Positions 53,935-64,000 of a stretch of 64,000 nt of DNA are shown one piece after another. Origin of the DNA: Thermothielavioides terrestris NRRL 8126. Taxonomy: Eukaryota > Ascomycota > Sordariomycetes > Sordariales > Chaetomiaceae. Numbering within the stretch: the first letter of the stretch is position 1; every line of letters begins with the position of its first letter. The stretch spans positions 4,222,501 through 4,286,500 of the forward strand of contig NC_016459.1 of NCBI RefSeq assembly GCF_000226115.1, in the 5' to 3' direction. A program made the position numbers and the translations under genes. Below the pieces are notes generated by a model that was given only the letters and a program-made list of their open reading frames with translations, was not told the origin of the DNA and made no database searches.

Positions 53935-54345
53935 TAGGGGAGGTCTAACCCTCTGGTCATATATATTTAAGTAGGCTGAGCCTATCTTCTTTATTATCAA
54001 GTAAGATATTAAGCAGTTGTCAATATACGTTCGTTGACACTACGTTAGTGGTTCTCCTTCTTCTAGGAAGGCTATTAAGCTTCTCCTTTTGTTGTCCTAC
54101 CTCTGCCTAGACGATAGGTATTTAAGCTATTGAGCTCTAACTATATTCTCGTTGTCTTCTGTCTTTTCTACTATATCCTATTAGATATACCTAAGCTATA
54201 TGTCTTCCTCTTAGGAGACATCCTTCCTACTACTTGATATACATTATCTTTATCTGTCTAGAGGAGTATTATATTCCTCTAGAAGCTATCTTATACGCCT
54301 AGTCCTAGGTATAGTAGGGTAGGTTGGTATAGAGGTTTTATACTA
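53935..54345 (+). repeat. 3' LTR of Gypsy element I
   Basis: It matches the two halves of the 5' LTR in order (CATATATATTTAAGTAGG, TTCTTCTAGGAAGGCTATTAAG, CGCCTAGTCCTAGGTATAG, GTAGGTTGGTATAGAGG). It carries the uninterrupted target of MITE copy B (CAGTTGTCAATATACGTTCG). It is less decayed than the 5' copy. Edges are approximate. Confidence 0.75.
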
Positions 54346-54760
54346 TTTCAAATAGGGGCTTAATTAGGGAGGAGCTTAGCTCTATATCTAAACGAGATAG
54401 TATAGACTATAAAGTCTTCTAAGATTGTAGAGCTATATAATACTATATTAATAGCTATATAACGACGATATAGCCGACCTATTGAGGCTTTGGTATACCG
54501 ATACTAGTATCTCTAAGAGGCGTAGAAACCTATTGAGGCGTATACATTCTAGGGGTTTATTAAGACCTTGTCCTAGGAGACCTTCCTTTGCCTAGACGGC
54601 GTAGAGCATTAAAAAGATATCCCGTTATCCTTAATATTTCAAAGACCTATTGAGGCTTCGTTATTATCGATATAGTAGTTATAAAACGCTAACCTAATTG
54701 AAAGACAATAGTTCTATCCTCTTAAGTAGAGATAAAAGTAGAATTTTCATTGATTGTCAT
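54346..54760. other. AT-rich spacer with a thrice-repeated CCTATTGAGGC
   Basis: CCTATTGAGGC occurs at about 54479, 54530 and 54648. The stretch lies between element I and the first gag-like sequence of element II and may include a decayed LTR or leader of the latter. Confidence 0.5.
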
Positions 54761-55449
54761 TTTCTTCTCTAGTCTAGTTAAACCAATTACAAAAGTGGTT
54801 AAGCGTAGTAGCTACTTATAAGCTTCTAAGCTTAGGGCTATACCTTTACGACACTTAGCTCCTTCTAATAGTATATCTAGCACTATTGTATATTAGATAC
54901 AAGGTCTTAGTATAGACGTTTACTTTTCTTCTTAAGAGCTATACTCTTACTACTATTATACTAGTTAGGTTTAGTATATTAGTTGCTAAGGGTATCTAGG
55001 TGATTTATAAAGAACCTATAGTTATCCTTTAAGGCCTTTAGACCGTATATTCCAAAGGAATCTAGCTACTTAAGAGGTTTTCTTCCTTTAGATAGATGTC
55101 GAAGGAGTCGATATTCCTATAGAAGTGTATACATTAGTCTTTTTATAGTCTGTCGATATAGTCGTTGCCTTTCTTAAAGACGATAGCTAAGCGCCTAATG
55201 ATTAGACTCTAGTAATATATATGTATATTGTTTATAGAAGCTCTAGGAATCTCGTCGACCTTTGTAACACTATTAATCTTAATATCAACCTCTAAGGGAG
55301 AGTCTAAGGACGTATCTATCTTATAGCCTTTCTAAGGTATACTAAGCGAAGAAGACCTAGCCAAAGTGGCGTAGATACCTCTTCTATCTTTGCTAGATAC
55401 CTCTACTTTATCTATCTATACGAAGGCACCTATAGTAATATCTTCTAGT

Positions 55450-58400
55450 CTCTCTAAAGCCGAAGCTCTAAAGAAGATAATTAAGTACGTTCTTGCTACT
55501 ACGCTTAGTGCAACCTTTCTAACCCTAGCGAAGGCTAGCCTTTAGGGCTACTTCTCTAGTTAGAATGCTATACAATAGATCGAGACCTTTAAAAAGATAT
55601 ATAAGGCTTATTAGGTTACTAATGACAAGACCTATATATACCTATTCGAGCTTTAGTATAATACTATAATCTAGCCTATTATCCATTACTAGGAGAAAAA
55701 GGACTAAGAGACCTAGGCTACTTTTAAAGCTAAATTCCTAAAGAGTTAGAAGGGCAACGATCCTAAGTAGTATAGTAATAGAGGTTACCTTTGTAATCTA
55801 ATTAAAGAGAGATGCTAGCTAGTTAGCAAGGTTATCTATAACCACTTTAAGTTAATCGACTATATATACGCTATTGCCTCTATCAAAGTTTATAAGGAGC
55901 TATAGTATATAATCGTTCTAACGGTATAGTATATACTTGATTAGTGGATCTAAGTAGCTCTTAAAGACCGTTAGTGTACTCTAAAGAAGGACAACAAAGA
56001 CTCTATCTATATTACAAAGTAGATAAACTTCCTTAAGTTCGTTTAGGATACTCTTTAGAAGGGTCTTAATATAGGAGACTTCTTTCTTAAGATCTATAAA
56101 CGTAAGATCGATCTATAGAAGTACTACTCGCCTCTAGCTACGCCTACTATTAAGACGACTCCTAAGTCGTAGGAGTAGGAAGAGGAGGAGCTAAAGAAAG
56201 CTCTTATACCTATGCCTAATGATATCGACGATCTAGCTAATTAGCTCTAGCGTCTATATATCTAGAAGTAGAAGATCGTTAAGTAGTTTAAATAAAAGAT
56301 CAAAGCCCTCTATTTATATAGAATCGATTCTACTTCTAATGAGATTGAGGTTCTTCGGATATATTTTTAGTAGTAGTAGAGTCGCTTATAGGAGAGATAC
56401 GTTAGCTTCGTTACTAGTCTATATATTAATAGTCGTCCTTTTAGCTATAGTAGACCTATAAGTTCTAGCTATTGCTACTACTATAGTAACTCTAACTATA
56501 TAGTTTTTAAGTATATAGAGGCTATAAAAGCTATAACTATAGGTCTAATATATTGTAAGGGTATAGACTATTGCCTTAGCGATAGGAGTAAGAAGGGCTA
56601 TACACTAGCTAAGACGATTACCTTTACAAAGGTAGATGTTGATAGTATATAAGAGGTTAGCAAGATCGGCTAGCTCATTCTTATATATATAGCCTATTGC
56701 CTACGATATAATAGCTACCTTGTATACTAAGCTTACTACTATAAGTATAAGCGCCTAAATAGTCGTCTATTTAAGCTAGATATATCCCTAGTGCTAAATA
56801 AGTACTACCTCTAGTAGCCTAAGCTATATTACAAGCCTACAACCGTCTAGACGACGATCAATCGTCTTATATACGAAGGGGAGCCTAAGCTTACCTTTAT
56901 CTTCTATTATATAGCGTCTAATTAGTTGTCGTTTTATATAGTCCTATTAAAGGGAGATTATATCTTAACTTAGAAGGTTGTTCTACGACCTACGCTAAAG
57001 GCTAATGAATTCCGCCGACTACCTCTTCCTCTCTTTAACTAGACTAAGGGAGAAGCTAAAGAGGAAGTGGATAAGGAAGCGGAGACTATACTTCAGGGTA
57101 TATTGCCTACTAAGTGTTAGTTTACTAAGGATAAAAGGGAAGACGACATCTAGATAAGCAGTACTCCTATACCTTTAGCGGAGCCTCCTTATATAACTAT
57201 CTTTAAAAACCTAGCTATAGCGAATTATATAAAGAAAGAGGAGCTATAGTCTAAGCTACTTACGTCGAAGGTTACTATATTACCTTTATATATAAAGGAT
57301 ATAATCTATACTACAATAAAAGCAAAGACTAGTCTAACCTTTGACGACTTAGTCTATATCTCGCCTAAGTATAAAGACGCTCTAATTGTATATCTATAAA
57401 GTATTTCTACTAATATTGAGGTTATTGACTATAAGGGGTCTAGTATTCCTAAGCTTAATGGACTAGCTACTATACTAAAAGATATAAGGGTCTATATATA
57501 GGCTCTATATACTAATGTAAATATATTTAGTAGCCTTTGCTCTAGCTAGACTAAGACGGTTCTAGTAATCTTTAAAGTTACTAAGGACGATATATAGGGC
57601 ATCTATATAGGAAGCCTCTAGGAGCGCTAGATTTATAAGGGTCCGCCTAGAGACGTTGACGATTGTATCTATACCCTACTCTAGAAGTCTATCTCGACGC
57701 TTTTAGTCTTAGAGTATATAGAACTTAGCGCAATGATAAGAGTATAGTCGCTTCCTACTCTATATATCTAGTTTAAGAAAGGTTATTATAATAAGTATCT
57801 TACCTTAATTAACTCTAGTTTAAAGTACAATTATATCTCGATAAACGTCGTTAAGAAATATATACTATTATACTAGCCTACTAAGGTTGTTTCGAAGGGT
57901 CTTTATAGCTTAGCACTGTTCCTTAGAGAGACCTAGGTCACTCTTTACCTAGGCGGAGTCGGTATTAACCTTTACTTCTTTATAACTAAGGATACTACTA
58001 GCGGGTATAAAGCAATCTTTAGTATACTATTTATCAAGGATATTGCTTTAACCTTCGATTACTATAATAGCAATCTAATTATTATTAATTTGCTTATAGA
58101 AGGAAAGATAGTTTAAACGTATATTATCTCTAAGAAGATTGCCTAGTAGAACTGTTTACTATCTCTAATGTAACTAGCTATTTAAGAACAATTCTAGGGA
58201 TTGACAAAGAGTCTTAAAAGAATCTTTGACTAAGCAGAGATAGAGGAAGGCGAGACTGCCCTTAGTTTCCTCGATAATAATGTAGGTAAAGTGGTTTTTT
58301 ATTTCGTTTTATAGAAGTCCTATATACTACTCCTTAGTACTCTTTTTCACGTTGTATATTCTTATTCTTTATCTTCTTCGTCTAGATAGACGAAGGTCGA

Positions 58401-61400
58401 ATTGTTGTCTTATTTAAGAGGGAAGAGGGGGACCTTAGTTGGAAGCCCCTTTTTCAACTAGAGGCTAAGGTAGAGATTTAAGTACAAGGTTAGATATACC
58501 TTAAAGACGTTTATACTTTAGAAGAATATAATAAACAAGGTTCAACTAGTCGATTTAGCACTATTAAATAGCTCTATACTAGAGGGAGACCTATTATAGC
58601 GAGAAAAGTAGCTTACGAAGGCTAAGGCAAAGATGTAGTTTAAGAAGGAATAGGACGATCTTATAGTCCCTTGTTTCTTAGATCTTAAGCTAGGCTCAAA
58701 GCTTACTAAGGAACGCCTTTAAGCAATACTCGCTACTATAGACAGGTTCTTTAATAAGTTAGAAAAGGAGATATTCGCTAAGATCTTATAAAACTAGGAA
58801 GCTACGCTTATATAGGATTTTACTGAGTATAGGCGTATCTATAAGGATGTTGTCCTACCCTAGTATATTAAGACTATCTTATATAAAGCCTAGCAGAGCA
58901 AGTCTATTCCAATTCCAAAGCTACTAATATAGAAGGTCATTGATCTACTTAGAGAGAGGTAGATATATAGGATTATTAAATATAGCTATATAAGCTATTG
59001 CAATAATTAGTTCTTTATTTTTAAGAAGGATAGTAGATTATAGCTTATTAATAATATTTAAAAGGCCAATACTATAACGATCTACGACGCTTTTGTCCTA
59101 CCTACTATAGAGGAATTTAGTAAAGACTTTAGTAGCTATAAGCTAATGTCTCTTCTAGATCTCTTCTCTAGTTATAACTAGGTCAATCTCGATAAGTAGA
59201 GCTATAATTTAACGACTTTTTTAACGTTGATTAGTCTCTTTTATATATATATACTGCTAATAGGGGGTATAAATTCTATTGCCTAGTTCTAGTAGGCTAT
59301 AACAACGATCTTTGGTAATCTTATCCTAAATGTCTATCGAGTCTACTTAGACAATATTATCGTAAAAGGTCTTTGATTTAATTATAATAGCTATTTAGAT
59401 AGAGGGGGACATTACAAATTTGTTGTTAAGTATCTTAAGAACATTGATATAGTATTGCTAAACGTAGAGCTAGTAGGTACAACTATCGTTATAGTAAAGT
59501 TGAAGTAGATATAGCTAAAAGTAGTCTTACTTAATTATCTTTATATATCTAATAGGCGCCTTCCTAAGGAAGTAAAGGTAATTAAGATAAGGGAGTAGAA
59601 GACCTGTTCTAACGTTAAAGAGGTATATACCTTTGTTAAAATAGTTAGATACTACTAGATCTAGATTAAGGGCTTTATAATTATTGTAATTCCTCTTTAT
59701 ACCTTGATAAAGAAGGATACTAAGTAGACTTAGAGGCCTATTAAATAGAAGACGATAGACAAGCTAAAGGAGAAAATCACTATTGCTCTAGTCTTTACAA
59801 CGCTTGTCTATAGTGATCTATAGTATAGTATAATCTTCCTAGTTTACAACGCTAGTATCCTTAGCTAGGGAGATATACTTAAGTAGATTAGTCCTAATAA
59901 CAAGAGACACCTATATAGGTTCGAGAGCAGCATTTAGTTAGAGGTAGAGAAGTGGTATAATGTTACAAAGAGGGAGCTAAGGGGGCTGCTCTTCCTTCTA
60001 AAGCGTTTTCGCTACTACCTTTTTAGCGTATATTTCACTGTAGAGACTAATGCTCTAGTTCTAGTCTATTAGCTTAATAGTGCTATAAGCGATGTTTTAG
60101 GTACTCTTATAATATATTAGATTGCCTAGATCTACCTATTCGACTTCAAGGTCAAGTATATCCTAGGCTTTAAGAACGTTGTAGCCAATGTATTGTCCTA
60201 TAAGCCGTCTAGGCCCTTTTACTATATAGAGAAGGAGTTGGAGGAGGATATCGACGACTAGGTCGATGTCTAAATTTTTATTAACTATATAGGCAAAGAA
60301 ACTTTGTATCTAGAAGGGAAACTAGAACCTATTCGCCTTTAGGATAGTTACTCTTAGCGGTCCTAGGACATTGCCTACTTCTTATCAACGATAGAAGCTC
60401 TATCTAGCTATAGTCTATACTAGAAGCGACGTTAGCTTAAAAGGGAAGCGTTGAAATACTTTGTTAAAGATTGTTGTCTTTTCCTTTAAAGTATAAATTA
60501 TATATAGTACTATAGGCACGTTGTTAATATCCCTAAGGAGAGGCGTTTAATCTTCGATTAGTGTTATAATAAGGTTAGCTATTATAGGAGGGAGCTAATG
60601 TACTAATGGGTAATAAACCACTACTACTAGCGTAGTATATACAAAGATATAGTGAACTGGATTTAGGCTTATACCCTATATCAAGTGTACAATGCCTAGA
60701 GGTTTAAGGAAGTAGTAGGTTAGACAGTGCCCCCGCCTTTTCCTTTTGCTAAATGGTACTTCGACATCTAATATATACTATCTAGCTATAGGGAAAAGAA
60801 ATGTTTCCTCGTCGAAGCTTATAACGATCTTATAGGATATATTGAGGTTAAGATCTTATTGAACAAGTCCTTCGAGTCCGTTAAGTCCTTTATTTTACAA
60901 TATATCCTTTGTCGCTAGGGTTATCCTATAGTTATAGTTGTCGATAGAGGCTCTAAGTTTAAGGGCGAAGTTAAGAAGATCCTTTATAAATTAGGTATTA
61001 AGAGAGTTATTATCTTGCTATATAATTTATATACGAATGGTGTAAATGAGGCTAGCTATATCCTAATTGCTACCTTGTTTATAAAGATGACTAATAGTAT
61101 AAGAAAGAGGTAGAGAGAGCTCCTTCTATATATCTTATATATAGATTGTATAACTATTAGAGGCTCTTATAGGATATCTCCCTTCTTTTTTATCTATAAT
61201 TATAAGCTTATTAGTCTAGTTAAGTTTAATGTTCCTATATAGCGAATTCTTATTTAGGATTCTATCTATATCTAGTTGAAGAGAGAAGATTTTGCGAAGG
61301 TCTATACAAAGCTTATTGCCCTCTATACCTATGTCCTCTAGGAAGTAGAGTACAATTATAAGATTGCTACTAAATAAGTTGCTATAGCCTATAAAAAGAT

Positions 61401-61680
61401 AGCTAAACGCTATAATAAGGCCTATAAACGTAAATTTCGTCTTGAAAATACAGTTATATTTATTAGTAATCTCGTCCTTGTCTATAACAATGTACACTAG
61501 CTAGATATAAGCTTAGTTTAGAAGCTAGAGTATCGTTGGTTTAGCCTATTCTATATTTAGATAATCAAAGACTAGGACATTTACTTCCTAGAGACTCTAG
61601 ACGATATACCTATCTAGACGCTATATCTTTTAAACTATATAAAGAAATTCTTTAAGCTAGATAACGTCTAGCTAGAAGCG
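55450..61680 (+). pseudogene. gag-pol of Gypsy element II
   Basis: If TAG is ignored, the plus-strand frame can be followed over kilobases. Landmarks: Gag helices (KLIDYIYAIASIKVYKEL), RT (LMSLLDLFSSYNQVNLDK, with the Gln codon now TAG; VYLDNIIVKGL, the former YxDD block), RNase H (DFKVKYILGFKNVVANVLS), and integrase (VIVVDRGSKFKGEVKKILYK and YTNGVNEASYILIATLF, the second Asp and the Glu of the DDE triad). No chromodomain was recognised at the end. The many TAG codons make it inactive. Confidence 0.75.
56473..56514 (+). other. fossil CCHC zinc knuckle of Gag, element II
   Basis: The 14-codon block keeps CX2CX4HX4C spacing. The first Cys (TGC) is intact, and the second Cys, the His and the third Cys are all TAT. 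Confidence 0.7.
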
Positions 61681-62240
61681 GATAGACTGATTCTATTCTA
61701 TTGTAGAGAGGAGCGCTATAACGGTAGGTACTACAACGAGGTTGGCGACGAAGGTCGTAGCGATAGGGAGCGAGATTCTTCAAATATATATAACTTGATG
61801 CTTACCAACGATAGCAAAGGGGAATATAGCATCGCTAATAGTACTAGCCTCAACTAGGTAGAAGGGGACTACGCCTATGTCTTTACTAGCCTAGGTAGCT
61901 ATACTAGTTACCTAAGTAGGCTTCTCTACTATAGCGTTATAGTTCTAGATTACAACGAGGTCCGTAGTATAAGTGATTATAATAATAGGACGTTGAGAGA
62001 GGATAGTATAAAGGACGTTACGATTATAGTTGAGGAGAAGGTCCTTGAGGAAGAAACCCCTAATTGTACTATAGTGCTTTAGGCTAGCTAAATTTGCTCA
62101 ACTATAAAGGGGGTAAGGAAGGAGTAACCTCGTTAGAAGCTTATTGTCGAAATCCTCTATAGAAAGCTACCTAGTTTTTAATACTAGCCCTCTAGATATA
62201 TAGGGACGTACGTTCTAAAAGGGGGGGAGGGCGTAGAAGC

Positions 62241-64000
62241 TACTACCTCTAATAGTTTTATTAGCGTTTAGCTATATTTCCTTCCTAATACCTATTGTTA
62301 TATTAGCCTTCTACTCACTAGTAATATCTCTATTAGCTATATCTCATTTAGTCTTTATCCGTCTACTATCCTTTGCTCGTTTTTAGCCTTTAAGACCTTA
62401 TTCTTTTTCGCTAGTACCTAAGTTTTCCTCCTAGAGGGTGACCCTACTCTTAGGAGCCTTATAGTCATTTATACCTTTTTCTTTTCACTTCTATCCTCTA
62501 GATAGATAATTTCTATTATATAGGACTAAGTTTCTTAGAACTAAAGCTAAGGCTAAGAAAAATCTACGATTAGGGTATATAGTCTTTCAATTTACTATCT
62601 ATAGGCTAAGCTCCTAGACTATATCCTACCCTCTGCCTATCTCTATCCGTTGTCTCTGTCCTTTAGCGACGTAAGCTCTTGCAATTAGCCTAGTACCACG
62701 CTATTTGCTCCTTAATAGTATCCTTTAGTAGGATAAACTACTTTTGGCCTACCTCTTCTAGGTATAGCTTTAGCCTAAGATCGTTCTTTAGATCGTATAG
62801 AAGGTAGCCCTATAAGATTAAGTTCTAAGCTAGGTACTTTTAATCGTTCCTATAGATATAAGTCTAAGTATATTTCTTTTCCAATTAAATATAGTTGATA
62901 TACTTATTAATAAAGAAAGGAGTAAGAGAAGTATAGCTATTAAAGGGCTAAGTTATATAGATATCCCTATCTTTATTAAAAGGAGTTGTTAAACGTTAGT
63001 ACAATAGTTTATAGCTTTAATAAAGAACTTTATTGCTATAAGAGTATTAGTCTTCCTCTACTTAGAGGGTAAGTATAAAAGGGAAGTATAGCACTTACTT
63101 ACGACTCTATACCTAGATTAAAAGCGTTAACGTTCAGTTTAGGTATATAGCAAGATGATGTATCTAACGCCTAAGTAGTCTACTATTGTAATGCTCTACG
63201 AACATTAGACAAAGAACTAAGGTATTATAGTACTATTCGATTATATTAACTAGCTTATTATCGATATAAACTAATTGCTATATTCTATACTAATTTTACT
63301 AATTGCTTAGCAGGACCTACTAGATATATAGTAATCTAATGTTTAGTTGATAGATCTTAATTATACTATAGATAGCCTTATATTCAACTAAGATTATAGT
63401 ATATTTGTTAGTATAGCGCTTATCTTTTAGTATTAGCGGATCCCTTATCTTACTTTAGACTACCTAGATATACTTCTAGGCTATAAAGATCGTTGTTTTT
63501 AGTACTAGTAAGAGATTGATCTAGCAGTTTATAATTTTATATAATAGTAGCCTCTAGTCGCTTACTTTATTAGTGATTTCCTACAATGTATTGTAGGTAT
63601 ACTAGCTACTTAGCATTATAGTTTCTAGGTTGTAAATTTATATATAGGAGCTATATACGAATTCGAAAGGGAAGTAGAAGACCTAACTAAGAACCCGATT
63701 CGCTTAGAGAGAGGAGGGCATTAGAATAAAGTGGCGGGAAGGTTAGAGGAAGAAAATAGTTCTAGGATAGTAAGGAGGAGAGGAAAGCCTTAAGAATTTA
63801 GAGGGCGAATGTTTATTTCTAGCTAATTAGTAGGCGCTATAAGCCTTATTCGTTTTCTTTTGCCTAGTTTAGGAAAGAGCTAAGTAGCCCTCCTACCTTT
63901 GAAGGCTTGCCTACTCCTTTTTCTTAATCCTCTTGCTAGTTCTCTTACGATCGACTATTTCTTCTACTTCGCCTACTATGCTTTGGATTTTCTTACAATC
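62241..64000. other. AT-rich repeat debris, unassigned
   Basis: The first few hundred bases after the polypurine-like run may be the 3' LTR of element II. The rest is TA-rich with scattered TAG stops, consistent with more RIP-mutated transposon, but no domain could be named. It runs off the window end. Confidence 0.4.

Larger units (their letters stand above)
49345..54345 (+). mobile_element. Ty3/Gypsy LTR retrotransposon I, RIP-mutated, integrase missing
   Basis: Paired LTRs (49345-50025 and 53935-54345) flank about 3.9 kb. Gag-like sequence (about 50.9-51.9 kb), a zinc-knuckle fossil (51768-51809), reverse transcriptase (about 52.65-53.2 kb) and RNase H (about 53.45-53.85 kb) follow in the Gypsy order. 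The RNase H piece is followed directly by the 3' LTR, so the integrase is absent. GC content is low, and stops are mostly TAG. Confidence 0.8.
54700..62240 (+). mobile_element. Ty3/Gypsy-type retrotransposon II, RIP-mutated
   Basis: Gag (about 55.4-56.5 kb), a zinc-knuckle fossil (56473-56514), protease-like region (about 57.3-58.1 kb), reverse transcriptase (about 58.8-59.5 kb), RNase H (about 59.75-60.2 kb) and integrase (about 60.4-61.3 kb) follow in the Gypsy order on the plus strand. A purine run at 62215-62229 (AAAAGGGGGGGAGGG) is placed like a polypurine tract before a 3' LTR. I could not find a matching 5' LTR, so the borders are approximate. Confidence 0.75.

Noticed and set aside
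61216..61497. 93-codon minus-strand frame in the AT-rich block
   Set aside because: It is antisense to the integrase end of element II and has no coding features.
47930..64000. CRISPR array or gene cluster in the AT-rich region
   Set aside because: The repeats found are minisatellites, MITEs and LTRs; there are no evenly spaced repeats with unique spacers, and eukaryotic context makes CRISPR implausible.

Overview
The window looks like nuclear DNA from a filamentous ascomycete, most likely a sordariomycete (Sordariales/Chaetomiaceae-like; this is inferred from protein character, not from a search). It has GC-rich genes with short introns (50-80 bp, GTRNGT donors, CTNAC branch points), tRNAs with introns after position 37, and a 16 kb AT-rich block of retrotransposon wreckage carrying the marks of repeat-induced point mutation (RIP).

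Positions 1-47.9 kb are gene-rich. In order: an NmrA-like pseudogene (-), tRNA-His (-), a hypothetical gene (-), a decayed gene (+), an EF1Bgamma-like GST (-), tRNA-Ala (-), VPS41 (-) divergent from APC1 (+), a 104-aa hypothetical gene (-), two MULE-type MITEs, an atypical protein kinase (+), a chromodomain relic of a Ty3/Gypsy element, a poly-T/(GY)n/poly-G tract, eIF3e (-), mitochondrial ribosomal protein mL49 (+), a SWI1-type ARID protein (-), an EVE-domain protein (+) converging on UTP6 (-), CWH43 (+), a zinc-type MDR oxidoreductase (-), a damaged membrane-protein gene (-), a possible P450 relic (+) and a 212-aa conserved-type fungal protein (-). Exon boundaries were placed by eye; every spliced model called as an intact gene gives a continuous frame with total length divisible by three. 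The housekeeping genes serve unrelated processes: vacuolar fusion, mitotic exit, translation, chromatin remodelling, rRNA processing and GPI-anchor lipid remodelling. They are not a pathway cluster.

Positions 47.76-47.92 kb hold a degenerating minisatellite at an abrupt GC-to-AT border. Beyond it lie a second minisatellite, a pair of inverted 248-bp MITEs, a Ty3/Gypsy element with both LTRs but no integrase (about 49.35-54.35 kb; one MITE sits inside its 5' LTR), and a second, longer Gypsy-type element (about 54.7-62.2 kb) whose gag-pol reading frame can be followed for kilobases despite dozens of TAG codons. Both Gag zinc knuckles survive as fossils in which Cys and His codons have become Tyr codons. 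I see no living gene between 47.9 and 64 kb.

No wholly new system is evident. The most unusual items are the indel-free, transition-only decay of the AT-rich elements, the paired MULE MITEs carrying telomere-like arrays, the HTD/DCG kinase, and the low-complexity insertion inside the cofactor domain of the MDR enzyme.
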